Shown here piece by piece: positions 48,521 through 58,894 of a stretch of 64,000 bases of DNA (positions within the stretch are counted from its first letter, which is position 1; the number at the start of each line of letters is the position of its first letter). This stretch comes from Gnetum montanum (Eukaryota > Streptophyta > Gnetopsida > Gnetales > Gnetaceae): assembly GCA_015680685.1 (NCBI GenBank), contig MNCI01005578.1, positions 167,783-231,782 of the forward strand, in the 5' to 3' direction. Below the pieces are notes generated by a model that worked only from the letters and a program-made list of their open reading frames with translations, had not been told where the DNA came from and did not search any database. The translations under genes and the position numbers were made by a program.

Positions 48521-49104
48521 ATTTTTTGGAATTTTTTTTTTACACTTTTTTATTTTTCAACATCATTCGTTTGTTTGTCAATTCTTACTCACTTTTTCTT
48601 TCTTTGTTTAATTACTTTTCTATTTATTTATTTTCTTATTTATGTGTGTGTGTGTGTGTGTGTTTAATTCCCAATTGGTTATTAATAAATCACCTTATTG
48701 TCATCAAATGTGTGGCATGGCTGGTTTTCATCGCGATGGGTCGCATGAAATGGTCCAACTATTTTATCTTGCTCCCACTCTTACATCATTATTCTTGGAA
48801 TTTACGTCTACTTTCATCTCATAAAATCGACAATGAGTCCACGTCATCCACCCATTCATCCACTCCATTGTTTTCCTCCCTTTGGGAACATGCAAACCCC
48901 CTTCACTTAAAAATATTTTAATTAATGTGTGACTTGTGTAGTTCCCAGACTTGGGGATGATCCAACGGTTTGAATTGGGTGTGACTTCAAGGGGAATGCA
49001 ATGTTCATTGTACTTTTTTGTCCCCTAGGTTGCGAGAGTGTCCTCACAGATTTCTTACCACTCCAAGTTCTTTTATATAAGGAATATCCTTGGCAATTTG
49101 ACCT

Positions 49105-49171
49105 TGCATGGTGTGGTCCTCCTTGCAAAAAAAAAACAAACAATAATGTATGAGGATTCAAAGCACACCCC
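49105..49171 (+). ncRNA. Conserved 3'-region hairpin, copy F1
   Basis: GCATGGTGTGG, inner stem TCCTC / GAGGA, A10-containing loop, TTCAAAG on the 3' arm, then CACACCCC closing the outer GGTGTG stem. Confidence 0.65.
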
Positions 49172-49205
49172 TCAGTCGAATGCATGCAAACCAACATGGA
49201 TCTTT

Positions 49206-49276
49206 GCATGGTGTGGTTCCCACCAAATAAAAACAAAAATAAAATCATAACTAGGTGGGAATTCAAAGCACACCCC
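49206..49276 (+). ncRNA. Conserved 3'-region hairpin, copy F2
   Basis: GCATGGTGTGG, perfect inner stem TTCCCACC / GGTGGGAA, A-rich loop, TTCAAAG, CACACCCC. Starts 101 bp after the start of F1. Confidence 0.72.
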
Positions 49277-50034
49277 TTATACTGCCTCTCATGGGCCACA
49301 AGCACTAGTTATTGGACTTGCTTGTCCCCTCTAACTTAGTCTTGTCTCACTTCCTCCCTCTCATGCATGTTGGAGTGTTGGTTCTCTGTGGGTGCATTCT
49401 TGTACTCTTGAGGGTGGACAAGTCTTCTCATGTTACTGCGATGTCACTGTATGTGGTTGGTTTTGGGTCTAAACTTGGGAAAGGTCCTACCAGGTCACTT
49501 ACCACAGTTTCACACAGGGTTTCATGTGACCGATAATCGGAATTCCAATTCTCACTCCTACCTCTTTACCCATTTCTCTCCATAACTCACCTCACTACCC
49601 GTCTTATGTTCTGATGGTTTGTCATGCTTCCTATGAACTCATAATGCTTCAGTGGGTTCTCCTAGATGAGAGTATTAACTTGCAGTCACCGTTCCTTGAC
49701 TCCAGGGCCCACGGACTCTGGTGTTGATGATATGCAAGGGCTACTAAGGCTACTGCCTACTCTAGGGAGGACCCACTTGCATATCCTTGGTTCCATTTGT
49801 TAGTCTCCCATCCTCTTGATTTTGTTGGTTGATTTTTTTCATGCTACCCATCGCTCAAATTCTTCTTCACAGAGTTCTTTCCCATAACATTCTCCTACTT
49901 TTGACTCTTTTTCTCATCTAGCTTTCTTTGTCTTTCTTTTAGCTGAGTCCCTGGTCTCTCCAGCTCTTCAACTATCCCAATTTAATGTTTTAAATCCATT
50001 TTTGGGCTTTTATTTAGCTTGTCAATGCTGGTCA

Positions 50035-50150
50035 ACACATGCAACCCCCTACGTCGACTAGGCCCCATATACATAGCCCCCTACATATATCCGGCTGCGT
50101 ATACATAGCCTCGTCGACGTAGTGCAAAAACTTTATATATACCCCATTGT
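50035..50150 (+). promoter_or_regulatory. Internal U3-like promoter segment of element F
   Basis: Resembles F's own U3: CTACGTCGACTAGGCCCCAT, CTGCGTATACATAGCC and GCCTCGTCGACGTAGTGCA correspond to GCGTCGACTGGGCTGCGTAT, CTGCGTATACAGAGCC and GCCTCATTTATGTAGTGCA of the LTRs. TTTATATATA at 50131-50140 stands where the LTR has CCTATAAATA. It lies about 440 bp before the ATG at 50574. Confidence 0.6.
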
Positions 50151-50289
50151 ACCATGCATTGTTGATCATTTTGCAAACCAATTAGGGGGAGATCTTTTAT
50201 TTTTTTCTACCTCACTTCTTCTTTCACGCACTTATGTTGTCTACTGCACATCCTAATCAACCTATCCTTTCCCTCTGTTGTAATCGGAG

Positions 50290-50573
50290 GTATGCTCTCA
50301 GTCATGAGGGTGAGGTCTATAGGAAATTAATTATTTAACTTACAACTATTAAAGACATAACACCTCTTAGGAGATAAGAGCAAAAAAAATAGTTTAACCT
50401 ACAACTCATACATCATTGTTTTTGTTTTTTTTCTAAACCATCAACTAATACTCCAGGAAATTTAATGGGATGCACATGCCAGCACCATAACTTATTCGAA
50501 CTAAGAAGGTATACGAGGGTCATTTTGAGCAACTTGTGCACAATTTAATTAGTGGTTATGTTTGATTGCAGAT
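50290..50573 (+). other. Candidate intron in leader of F env-position ORF
   Basis: Donor-like GAG|GTATGC at 50289/50290 and acceptor-like TTTGATTGCAG at 50563-50573 directly before ATG 50574. The interval is AT-rich, as plant introns are. The acceptor AG is kept in element B (TCATAG|ATG). No transcript evidence; inference. The true donor could instead lie far upstream near the PBS. Confidence 0.35.
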
Positions 50574-53250
50574 GGCACCAAAACCAAGGCATCCAAGGGG
50601 AGAAGGACCATCACAACCAAGGGACAAGCCACCAAGAATGAGAAGAGGACGAGGAGTGTAGCACCCAGAGCATGCGGAGGACTCCCATGCAACTAGCCCC
50701 CTCCGCAAAGGACCTAATGTGGAATCTGTTCATCAAATTCCTAAAGAGGATATCCCTAATGAACAATAGCAAGGGGATGAAACTCCGGTGATAGCGCCAT
50801 AGCTTGAGGTCACCTTGACCTAGGCATGTCTTAACGCTATTAGGCCAAGGGAAGTGCAACGAATGGTCTTGCAAGAGTTGAACTTTGGACCATTTCTTAA
50901 GAATGCACCAGAAGATGCGAAGCTTCAATTACAAAACTCTCCTATATGGCCAATCATCACATACAGTGGTGAATGGTATTTAGGATAGACTTATCTCTTC
51001 TAGACAAATCGGTAGTCGGGGTCCAGAGTAAGAATCAAGGACATCTATGTCTCTTACTCTATGAAAGTGATCACATAAGCTCTGGGGTTGCCAGAGACTA
51101 GAGCTGATGTGGTGGAGATCCCTAAGCAAGCAGATCCCGAGGTAAAAGGGGAGTGGATCAGGTAGTGCTATAGGGTGGATTGCAAAGAGTTTGGCACTTT
51201 GACCACCGTAGAGAGCATTTGTTCAAAAATTGTGTCTTACCATTTGAATCCAATGGTAAGACCCAACAAGATCACTACCTTCTCCACTCGTGCATGTGTC
51301 GCTCTAAGCGGAAAATTTCCAATGAGCCTTCCATAAATGTTGTTTTTGGAGATTGAGAAAAGATTCACTGAAAGTGAATGTGGAAAGCAGGCTCTACCCT
51401 TTCCTTGCTTAATTAGGAAATTATGTAAATAGGCAGGGATAGCATGATACACCAACAATACATTTCTTCATGCCTCAATTACCCCATGGTGGGAGATAAT
51501 GAAAGAAAAGACTTTGGCTACCAAACGAACTGAGAAAGAGCAACAACCACCTCCACCGCATGTGCAAACAATGAGGTCAGGTTTGCAAACAATCGCAGAA
51601 CATATACGCAAGATCCGACAATCGCTCTTGAGCCAACAAGAGCAATTTGTAGGGACTAGTGAAGGAGAAGACCCTTCAGTCTATCACCCTACAATGAGCC
51701 ATATAGAGCAGGTTGCTCGATCAGTAAGTCTGCTAGAAAGATCAGGGCCAATGTTCTCTGTCTCCCGAACACAAGTACTCACAAGAACTAATCCTAGTGT
51801 CTAAGAAGTAATGGTATCCACCCAATAGTTATTTCCTGAAATTTCAACAAATGCCACTACTTTTTCAGTACGCTTAGAGGATGGAGAGGGGGTGATAGTC
51901 CTGGTGATGCAGCACCAGGGACAAGAGATTACGGCTGAAGTGGTTGTTGACATGATTGCTATGGCCCTTAATGCACCAATGGCACCTATACCAAATATAC
52001 ATGGACTTGAAGATGTACAGGCATTCGCAAGGACTTTACGTAGTAGGATCAATGCATCCCAACATGAAGAACTATTGGACCAACTGATGGGAGCTGGGCA
52101 ACCACTTCCGAATGTCTCTAATCTTCTGAATAACATCACTGCAACCTAGTCGGAGTTGCTCTCGGTAAGGGCTAAGAGTCTCATCTTAGAGGGGCAACTC
52201 GAAGTTGCTCAAGCAAATTTTCAACACTTGGCAACAGAAGTTGCTCAATTAAGGGTCAAACTTGCCGATCCAACTCTTCTCAACCATGAACTCACCAGAA
52301 ATGAAGATTTTCAATAGCTTCAAGTCAAACTCCAGATAGTTGAGGATGAGCGAGAGTTGACGATATTTGATAAGTCCTTAGTAGATGTTCGTACATATCA
52401 TCTAAACAAGGACTTGATAGAGGTTCACCAGGAGAATCTTAGGTTGACCGTGGAAGTTCATCGCCTGCACAATGTTGGTGATGAAAATTAGCACATGAAA
52501 AGCTTTATCCACCAATAGCAGGAGGGGCTAGCTAGGGTGAATGTTGATGTGAGGACGTTGGCCACTAAAAATCGAAATCTATCTATGGAGGAGGTTCATG
52601 CCTTGCAAAAAAAATCAGCCATTGAAATCACCGCTTAGAAAAGTGAAGCCCTTAAGTTTGATAAAGTTAAAATTCATTACAAGGACCAAGTGGGATTACA
52701 GAAGAAAGTAAATGAAAAGCAGATTCAAGTCGTTAATGCCAAACTGAACCAAGCACTCTAGCAACTTCGAGAAGGAGGTCAGATGTGGCAACTCATCTTT
52801 GATGGATTGAATGCCTACAACCAGGCTGAGATCCACCTTAAGGAATTGCATATTGAAGAAATGATAGAGTACATGGAGTTGGCCAATGTTCGCTATGCAA
52901 ACCTGGCTATGCTAACAATTAGAAGATCACAGTTTGACCTAGAAAAGCAAGTGGCCACCTCATATTCATTATACAAGGGGGAGTTCCAAGTGCATAAAGT
53001 GATAAAAAAATTGGAAATAGCAAATGCAAAAATCGAGGTTCTCCGCACGCGTTTTGAAGGGTAACTTGCAGTCCCTGAGAACTTGGCCCAACGAATGAAT
53101 AACTACCAGTAGCTGTAGACATCAATCCAAGCATTCGACATCAAACGAAGACAATTCGTGGGCTGGTTTGTCAATCTAAAAGAACTCTTCCCTACACTTC
53201 CATGCCCTTGGGAGGTTCTAGTCCCAGCACACATTAGTGAAGCTACTTGA
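50574..53250 (+). pseudogene. Env-position coiled-coil ORF of element F
   Basis: About 890 codons in one phase from ATG 50574 (MAPKPRHPRGEGPSQ) to TGA near 53250, with ~25 in-frame stops. N-terminal basic Pro/Arg region; a globular domain (about 50800-51450: ELNFGPFLKNAPEDAK, SRVRIKDIYVSYSMK, VRPNKITTFSTRACVALSGK, LPFPCLIRKLCK) that I take for the Transposase_32 / 'putative plant transposon protein' type known from Athila; a Gln/Pro linker; then a long heptad-rich coiled-coil (about 52150-53060: LEVAQANFQHLATEVAQLRV, EIHLKELHIEEMIEY). No transmembrane helix found, so not an obvious envelope glycoprotein. Homologous to the B ORF; missing in A and E. Confidence 0.75.
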
Positions 53251-53663
53251 ACAATGAACAATCCCAAAAGTAAGGAAGAAAAAATTAGGGCTCTCTTGGA
53301 GGCTTTCCGGTTGCTATGGGATAACCATCGTTTGCGCCACCACTACCACATGCACCAAAGGCTTGTGAAGGTCCATCAGAACCACTGCCACCAGGGATGG
53401 TGTGATCTTCTCTAGCAATTTTTACATCTTTTAGCATACTAGAGAATCCAGGATTGTCGGCGTGTTCAATTTTGTCTTTGAACATCACCATTTTGTAATT
53501 TGTCCTTCTTTGTACACTCAGGCACTTGGTGCATCAGTAAAGTTGGTGTTGTGTCATGTGTGTTGTGTCATGTGTGTCGTGTCATGTGTGTTGTAATCAA
53601 AAGTTCATACCTTCCAAATTGTAATGAAACTCGAGGACGAGTCTTTACTCAATCATGGTAGTA
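53251..53663 (+). other. 3' region of F with TGTGTCATG repeats
   Basis: Non-coding. Holds about three 15-bp tandem units (TTGTGTCATGTGTG type, 53549-53598) and the segment CTCGAGGACGAGTCTTTACT before the 3' LTR, homologous to CTTGAGGATGAGTTTTTACT beside A's 3' LTR. Confidence 0.65.
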
Positions 53664-54568
53664 TGATGAAGTGCTAAGTAGTCAATGCGTCGACTGGGCT
53701 GCGTATACAGAGCCCCATATATGTGGCCACATCGGCGCAACCCCATCGACGCATCTATCCATGCGTCTACGTGGCCTTGTTTATGCAACATCTATTCTAG
53801 ACTATAAATAAGTGTGCTTCCACCACACTTAGATACCTTTTTGGCAGTTGTAGTGAAGCTCTTGCAGTTTGTTTCTGTGAGAGTTAGAATATTTTCCAAG
53901 TGCTCGCAGTAGGTGGGAGAAAGGTGTTCAGCTCTTTATTTGAGCACTAATGTACCTGAGCCCATTGGTGTGACCAGCAATAAAGACAAGCTTTTTAAGC
54001 ATTCCTTGTAGCAATTGGACTTAGTCATTTGAGCATTTAATAGTTTAATATTTTTATGCTTTAATAATTCCTTAAGTTTTCATTGTTATTACTTTTATCT
54101 TCATCACTCTTTTATAGCTTGTAAAAACCATAAGTATGACCATCTCAAACATAAACCCAACACTTGGCAACCCAGTGATGCTTAATGTCTAGTAACCCAG
54201 TAATGGTTAGGGGATGCTCAAGATGTGCACAAAAGATGGGATCAGGTACTTATGCTAGGAAGAGTTAAGAGATTGATTAGGATAATTATACATTATGTAA
54301 TATTCCATTCCTTACATTTCATTCCAAGAATTAGACTCTAGAAGATAAAGTGAAAAAGCCATAAAAATCATTTGCCTCAATCTCACTTAACCATCGTAAT
54401 CAGAACATCACAAGTGAGGTTGGGAAGACAACGACTATTCTAACACAAGGTTTTTTTGGTTAGGGTTTGGTGTATGCAAAGTGCTTATAGTCTACAGAAT
54501 TCAACCAAGTCACGTGTGAACGTCCATGATTCGTATGGTTGGGCGTAGGGGTAACTAGCCGCTCATCA
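53664..54568 (+). repeat. 3' LTR of element F
   Basis: 905 bp, TGATGAAGTGC...GCTCATCA, pairing with 41262-42138. Carries ~28 bp extra in U3 (about 53711-53740, CATATATGTGGCCACATCGG...). Followed by target duplication ATGTG. Confidence 0.95.
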
Positions 54569-54573
54569 ATGTG

Positions 54574-55520
54574 CACATAGTATATACATTTAAATATTTT
54601 AATCTCATTTATATGAACAATTATAAGTTGGGGGAGTGCATCAAAGAAAGAATAGTAGAAGGTTTTAAATCTTTGTATGCTTCTAAAAGCAAGTGCAAGG
54701 ATTTAGGACTTTGTTCTTGAAAGGTTAATAACAAAAATTCTAGACTACCATATATCCTATTGCATTGTATGGATATGTTGTTTGGGGACCTGAACTCAAT
54801 GCTAAACTTTGAAAAGATATTGAAAGATTGCAAAAAAAATTTCTTCTCAATGAGTTAAAGATGAGGATGCAAATTACTTGATTCATTGTTATTATGTAAA
54901 TGTGATTTATTACCTTTAGAAATAGAAGCCATGCATTAATTCATTGCATACATTAATAACTTGCATATCTCAGGGTAAGAAAAATTCTTTAAAGTAGTTC
55001 TTAAGGATTCATGAGACCATGGTTAGAATTTTTAGAGAATGTAATAGTTGAGAAAATTCAATATTTCTTAGGAAGAATGTAGCAAAATCTTAAGCATATT
55101 CACTAGTTAGTTAAGCAAAAGGTTTTAACATAGTTGTGGTATAATGTAGGAAGCAAAAAATAATTTTATTTACATCATATTAGATGTAATAAATTAGATG
55201 TTGAAGCTCAATATCTCTTACTATTCTTATCAAGTATCAAAGTGTTATCAGCAAGCATCGCTTAAGTTCGCATCATCTTAGAATTGAAAGTAGAAGATAG
55301 ATTCAAATCCCTTGAGAAGAGTGCACTTGTAGGTTGTGTAGGTTAAAAGCCCTTCAAGATGAATTACATGGGTTTCTTTCTTGTGTTATGACTAGCCAAT
55401 TAAGACAACATTATAATGTTGTGGTAAAAAAACCTATATAATTTGTTTTTATTACCCTCATTTGTGCTTGGTCAATTTGTAAAATCTATCTTTATTTCTC
55501 ACAAAAATTCAATATTTATC
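54574..55520 (+). pseudogene. LINE reverse transcriptase, 3' fragment
   Basis: Continuation of 40560-41256 after element F. When one ATGTG is removed the reading frame passes through without shift (FIFVNV then HIVYTFKYFNLIYMNNYKLG). Further: YGYVVWGPELNAKL and IERLQKKFLL, the C-terminal LINE block, then near 55240-55430 SSHHLRIES, CTCRLC and LQDELHGFLSCV, matching the H-x-L-x-I-E / C-x2-C / DE-H-x-L-x-x-C end of plant LINE ORF2. Stops throughout. Confidence 0.8.
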
Positions 55521-55599
55521 TAATAGTATCCTATGGGTCTTTGAACATAATAAAATTCCATTCCTATTTTAAATTTATAATTCTTCTTATTTTGAATGA

Positions 55600-55970
55600 T
55601 CAAAGAATGAAGAGTTTATATCATAAAGACAATATTTTTCTTTAAAATTATAACATTTTTTCTTAATAGCACATATTATGAGTAACATCATCAAACTTAT
55701 TAATTTGACTTTCAACAATATTAAAATCACCTCTAATAATCTAAATAAATAATTTTTGACATAAAAAGAAGATATTTTTAAATCTCTAATGGCTTTTCTA
55801 ATTGATTTGGAGCATAAGTATTACAAAGATAAAAGTTTCCTTGTTTACTTTATTAAGTAACTCAAATAACTCTAGTAGGTTCATGAGAGCTAGAATTTAA
55901 AATTTTTCCAATTTAATTTTTATTTGTATTTGTTATAGCAAGTACAATAAAATAAATAATAAATCTAAGA
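55600..55970 (-). pseudogene. LINE endonuclease fragment (opposite strand)
   Basis: Minus-strand AP-endonuclease-like motifs of a second LINE: NFYLCNTYAPNQLEKP (about 55840-55795), the N-x-Y-A-P-N block, and RGDFNIVES (about 55725-55700), the GGDFN block with the first Gly changed to Arg. A one-base shift separates them. Head-to-head with the plus-strand LINE 3' end. Confidence 0.65.
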
Positions 55971-56702
55971 TCATAGTTTCAAAACACCAAGTTGTTACAT
56001 TGGTAGAGTTCTACAATTTTAATGCATAAATGCTAAAATCACATGTAAAGCATAAAACACTTACCATAGTGGTATTTTTCTACCTTAATCCACCATCTTT
56101 GCTAGTTACACCATCTACCTAACACATCTTACTACATATATGTGTATAACCATATCATTTAAGCATATAAATATATTATAATTCTATCATAAGAGCTAAA
56201 GAATCAAAACATATAGATTGGCATCTTAACCAACTCGTCCAATTTATTTTTTATGTAACATTGGTATTATGTACTTTGAGTATAACACCCTCTCTAGTCA
56301 TTCATTGGGGGATCTATAATCTCATATAGATTTGATATATTATTATTTTTATTAATTATAATTATTTTAATGTATTGTTTTATTAGTTCATGAATAAACT
56401 TTGAAGATGAATAATTTTATTTCCAAAAGCTTGATTAAGGCAAAATTGGTATCCTTGGGATCATCTTCTCATGTATTTTCTAATTATAAAATTTATTTTA
56501 TTTTTCAACATATGTTTTTGGAGGTTATGTTAGTTAACATCTTTATTTGATTATATTTATTTAATTGTTTATGTTATTGGTAAGGAATTTTGTTATGCCA
56601 TGTTATGTTATTTTCTTTATGCTTCTCATGGGTAATTTTATCTTATACAAATTTTCATGTGTGTATAACTATTAGACTTGGATAGATGTGGTCATGTTAT
56701 AT
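55971..56702. other. AT-rich non-coding interval
   Basis: No gene recognised. Probably further LINE debris and unique AT-rich sequence. Confidence 0.4.
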
Positions 56703-56720
56703 GTTGGACCCAAGTGTATT

Positions 56721-56911
56721 ATGGGGGAAGAGAGGGGGGCTGAGGCGGGGGAGGGGGAAGGAGAGGAAGGGGTATTGGAACTCAAAATAACTGAAACATA
56801 GGTACACCTCAAGATTTATAGAAATTTATAACTTAGTGCTACCTAGTAGAATCAAACCTGTGACCTGGGGTTACCAAGTCAAGACCCATACCACTAGGCT
56901 AACACATCATT
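56721..56911 (-). mobile_element. tRNA-derived SINE-like element
   Basis: In minus sense it begins TGTGTTAGCCTAGTGGTATG. TAGCCTAGTGG fits a Pol III A box (56889-56902) and GGTTTGATTC fits a B box (56849-56858), spaced as in tRNA genes. It ends in a C/T-rich tail (56722-56772). Flanked by imperfect direct repeats: GTTGGACCCAAGTGTATT (56703-56720) and GTTGACTCAAGTGTATT (56912-56928), consistent with LINE-mediated insertion. No tRNA clover-leaf beyond the head. Confidence 0.7.
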
Positions 56912-57139
56912 GTTGACTCAAGTGTATTGTGACTATGACATGTAATGGCTTAAGCTGGTCTAGATTGGTACATGTATGCACAATGATGTTGGTAATGATC
57001 ATTGGTGGATGGCACTTGCATGAGGATGTAAACTAGTTGGTGATGAGGCATCTTGGAGGATAGTGCAAGTAATCTTCATTAGGATGCATTAGTGAGACTC
57101 TTGTCTCAAACCTCATTCTAAGAGTGAAAGAGCATAGGT

Positions 57140-57480
57140 GTAACCTACTATTGATATATGTTATCTGAAAGCTACCAAAAATTTTCTCTTAAGTTCTCCT
57201 TATCTTAGAATTGAAAGTGGAATATAGATTCAAATCCCCTAAGAAGAATGCAATTGTAGATTATGTAAGTCATAAACCCTTGAAGATGAGTTACATGTAT
57301 TTCTTTCTTATGTTGTGACTACCCATTTGAGATAACTTTATATATTACAACAAAAAACTTGTATGATTTTTCTTACTACCCCTATTGCTTCTTGGATAAT
57401 TTGCAAAGTTTATATTTATTTTTCATGAAAATGCAATATATGATCAATAGATCCTATGGGTCTTCAAATGTAATAAAGCT
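57140..57480 (+). pseudogene. Second LINE ORF2 3' end
   Basis: Repeats the C-terminal block of the LINE at 55240-55550: LRIESGI, CNCRLC and LEDELHVFLSYVVTTHLR, followed by a shared 3' tail (CCTATGGGTCTTCAAATGTA vs CCTATGGGTCTTTGAACATA). Same strand, about 1.9 kb apart, separately decayed. Either two LINE insertions or a duplication. Confidence 0.7.
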
Positions 57481-58032
57481 TCAAATTCAATTTCAACAAA
57501 AGACATACATGCATATGATTAATTATGAGTATTCATGATAAGGTTTCACGATATACTGAGTGTGGACATGGTAAGTACCACATGGGTTATGTATATATGT
57601 TAGTATTATATAATAAATCATAGTAGTGGTGAATGTGTTTTATTATTGATCTATTTGTGTGTTAGTTTATATGATGTCTTGATTAAGTTTGTAGGGATAC
57701 AACTATATGGATACGACTATGAAAATGCATGTAGTTGGGTGATAGTCACATGGTGCCATAGGAATATAATTAATTGTACATGATAATGAGTATGCCTATG
57801 ATCATGTGATAGGCATGCGGTGCCATATGGCTAGGATAGTGGTTATTAGACATTACTTGTTACTTTGGACTATAAGGTATGCATGTCGGCTATGTGTTAC
57901 TCATAGTGTAGATTACATCCATATTATGTGTGTTGATGTGATGCATGCAGTGCTTAGAGCACATGTAAGATTGATCTATAATGCAAGTTATTTTATACCC
58001 TAGTCCTCTACTCAAGCATAATACTTGGCAAC
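57481..58032. other. Non-coding interval before element E
   Basis: Unique sequence with two imperfect copies of a CATG(T/C)GGTGCCATA motif near 57750 and 57818. No ORF I trust. Confidence 0.4.
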
Positions 58033-58894
58033 TAATGAGTAGCGAGGTACCCCTATGTCCAACCATATGAATCATAGGCATTCACGTGCGATCCAGTTGA
58101 ATTATGCAGACTTTAATTACCAAGTACGCTAGAGCTAAATGCTAAGTCCGTGTTGTCCATTCATTGTCTTCCTAGTCTCACTTGTGAAATGCAAGTATAT
58201 GGTTAAGTGTGATTGAGGCATAAGATTTTTATCATTTTATGTTTTATCAATTTGATCACCTAAAATAATAATAAAAGTGAGAGTAATTAAATCCTAAGTG
58301 AACTATTTTCTAATCTAGCCTAACACAAGTAATCGTCCCCACTTCTCAGACACATTTTGAACTTTGTGTAAACACTACTGGGTTGTCAAATGTTAACTGT
58401 TTCTGAGCTACCAAGTGTCACACGTATGTTTGAAGGGGTCATGCTTGTGTATTTTAATTAATTGCTAAATAAATAATGTTAAATGTGAACTACATGAAAT
58501 CACAATGTATATATGCATAAAGAAAGAAAGTCTCAAGTGCTGTAAGGATGAATCAAAGAGCTCATCTTTATTGCCAACACAATGGTGTGTTCAGGTACAT
58601 CAATGCTTCTATAAAGATCCAATTACACTTAGACCTCCTACTACAAGCACTTGAAAAATATTCTAACTCTCAAATGAACAAACTGCAAGAATTTCCCTAC
58701 TTGACTGAAAAAAATCCTCTTGAATCATGTGCCCAAGGGCTATATTTATAGGCCCAAGAATACCCTGTAATATCACATGCCCGATATCACATCTTGGGCC
58801 ACAATATCATGTATCCGATATCGCAGCCCTGATATCATCGCCACCCTAATATCGAATACCCAATATCAGGGCTCATGTAAAACACAATTCATCA
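58033..58894 (-). repeat. 3' LTR of element E
   Basis: About 862 bp, plus-strand reading TAATGAGTAGCGAGGTACCC...CACAATTCATCA. The terminal TG has decayed to TA. Minus-strand TATA (CTATAAATATA) at 58742-58752. Aligned with A's LTRs. Confidence 0.88.

Larger units (their letters stand above)
48521..50034 (+). other. 3' non-coding region of element F before env cassette
   Basis: Pyrimidine-rich start with a (TG)11 microsatellite at 48642-48663, then conserved non-coding blocks aligning with A, B and E. Two hairpins lie at 49105-49276. The block GGGAGGACCCACTTGCATAT (near 49765-49785) is shared with A and E. Small ORFs here are not conserved. Confidence 0.7.
41262..54568 (+). mobile_element. Athila-like element F with env-position ORF
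   Basis: Complete 13.3-kb LTR retrotransposon on the plus strand, flanked by a perfect 5-bp duplication ATGTG (41257-41261 and 54569-54573). Order: 5' LTR, tRNA-Asp-type PBS, gag, protease, RT, RNase H, integrase, conserved hairpins, internal TATA/U3-like segment, coiled-coil env-position ORF, short TGTGTCATG repeats, 3' LTR. Best-preserved member of the A/B/E/F family in the window, but still full of stops. Inserted into a LINE. Confidence 0.95.

Noticed and set aside
51801-52139. Minus-strand ORF of 112 codons
   Set aside because: Shadow of the F env-position ORF on the opposite strand.
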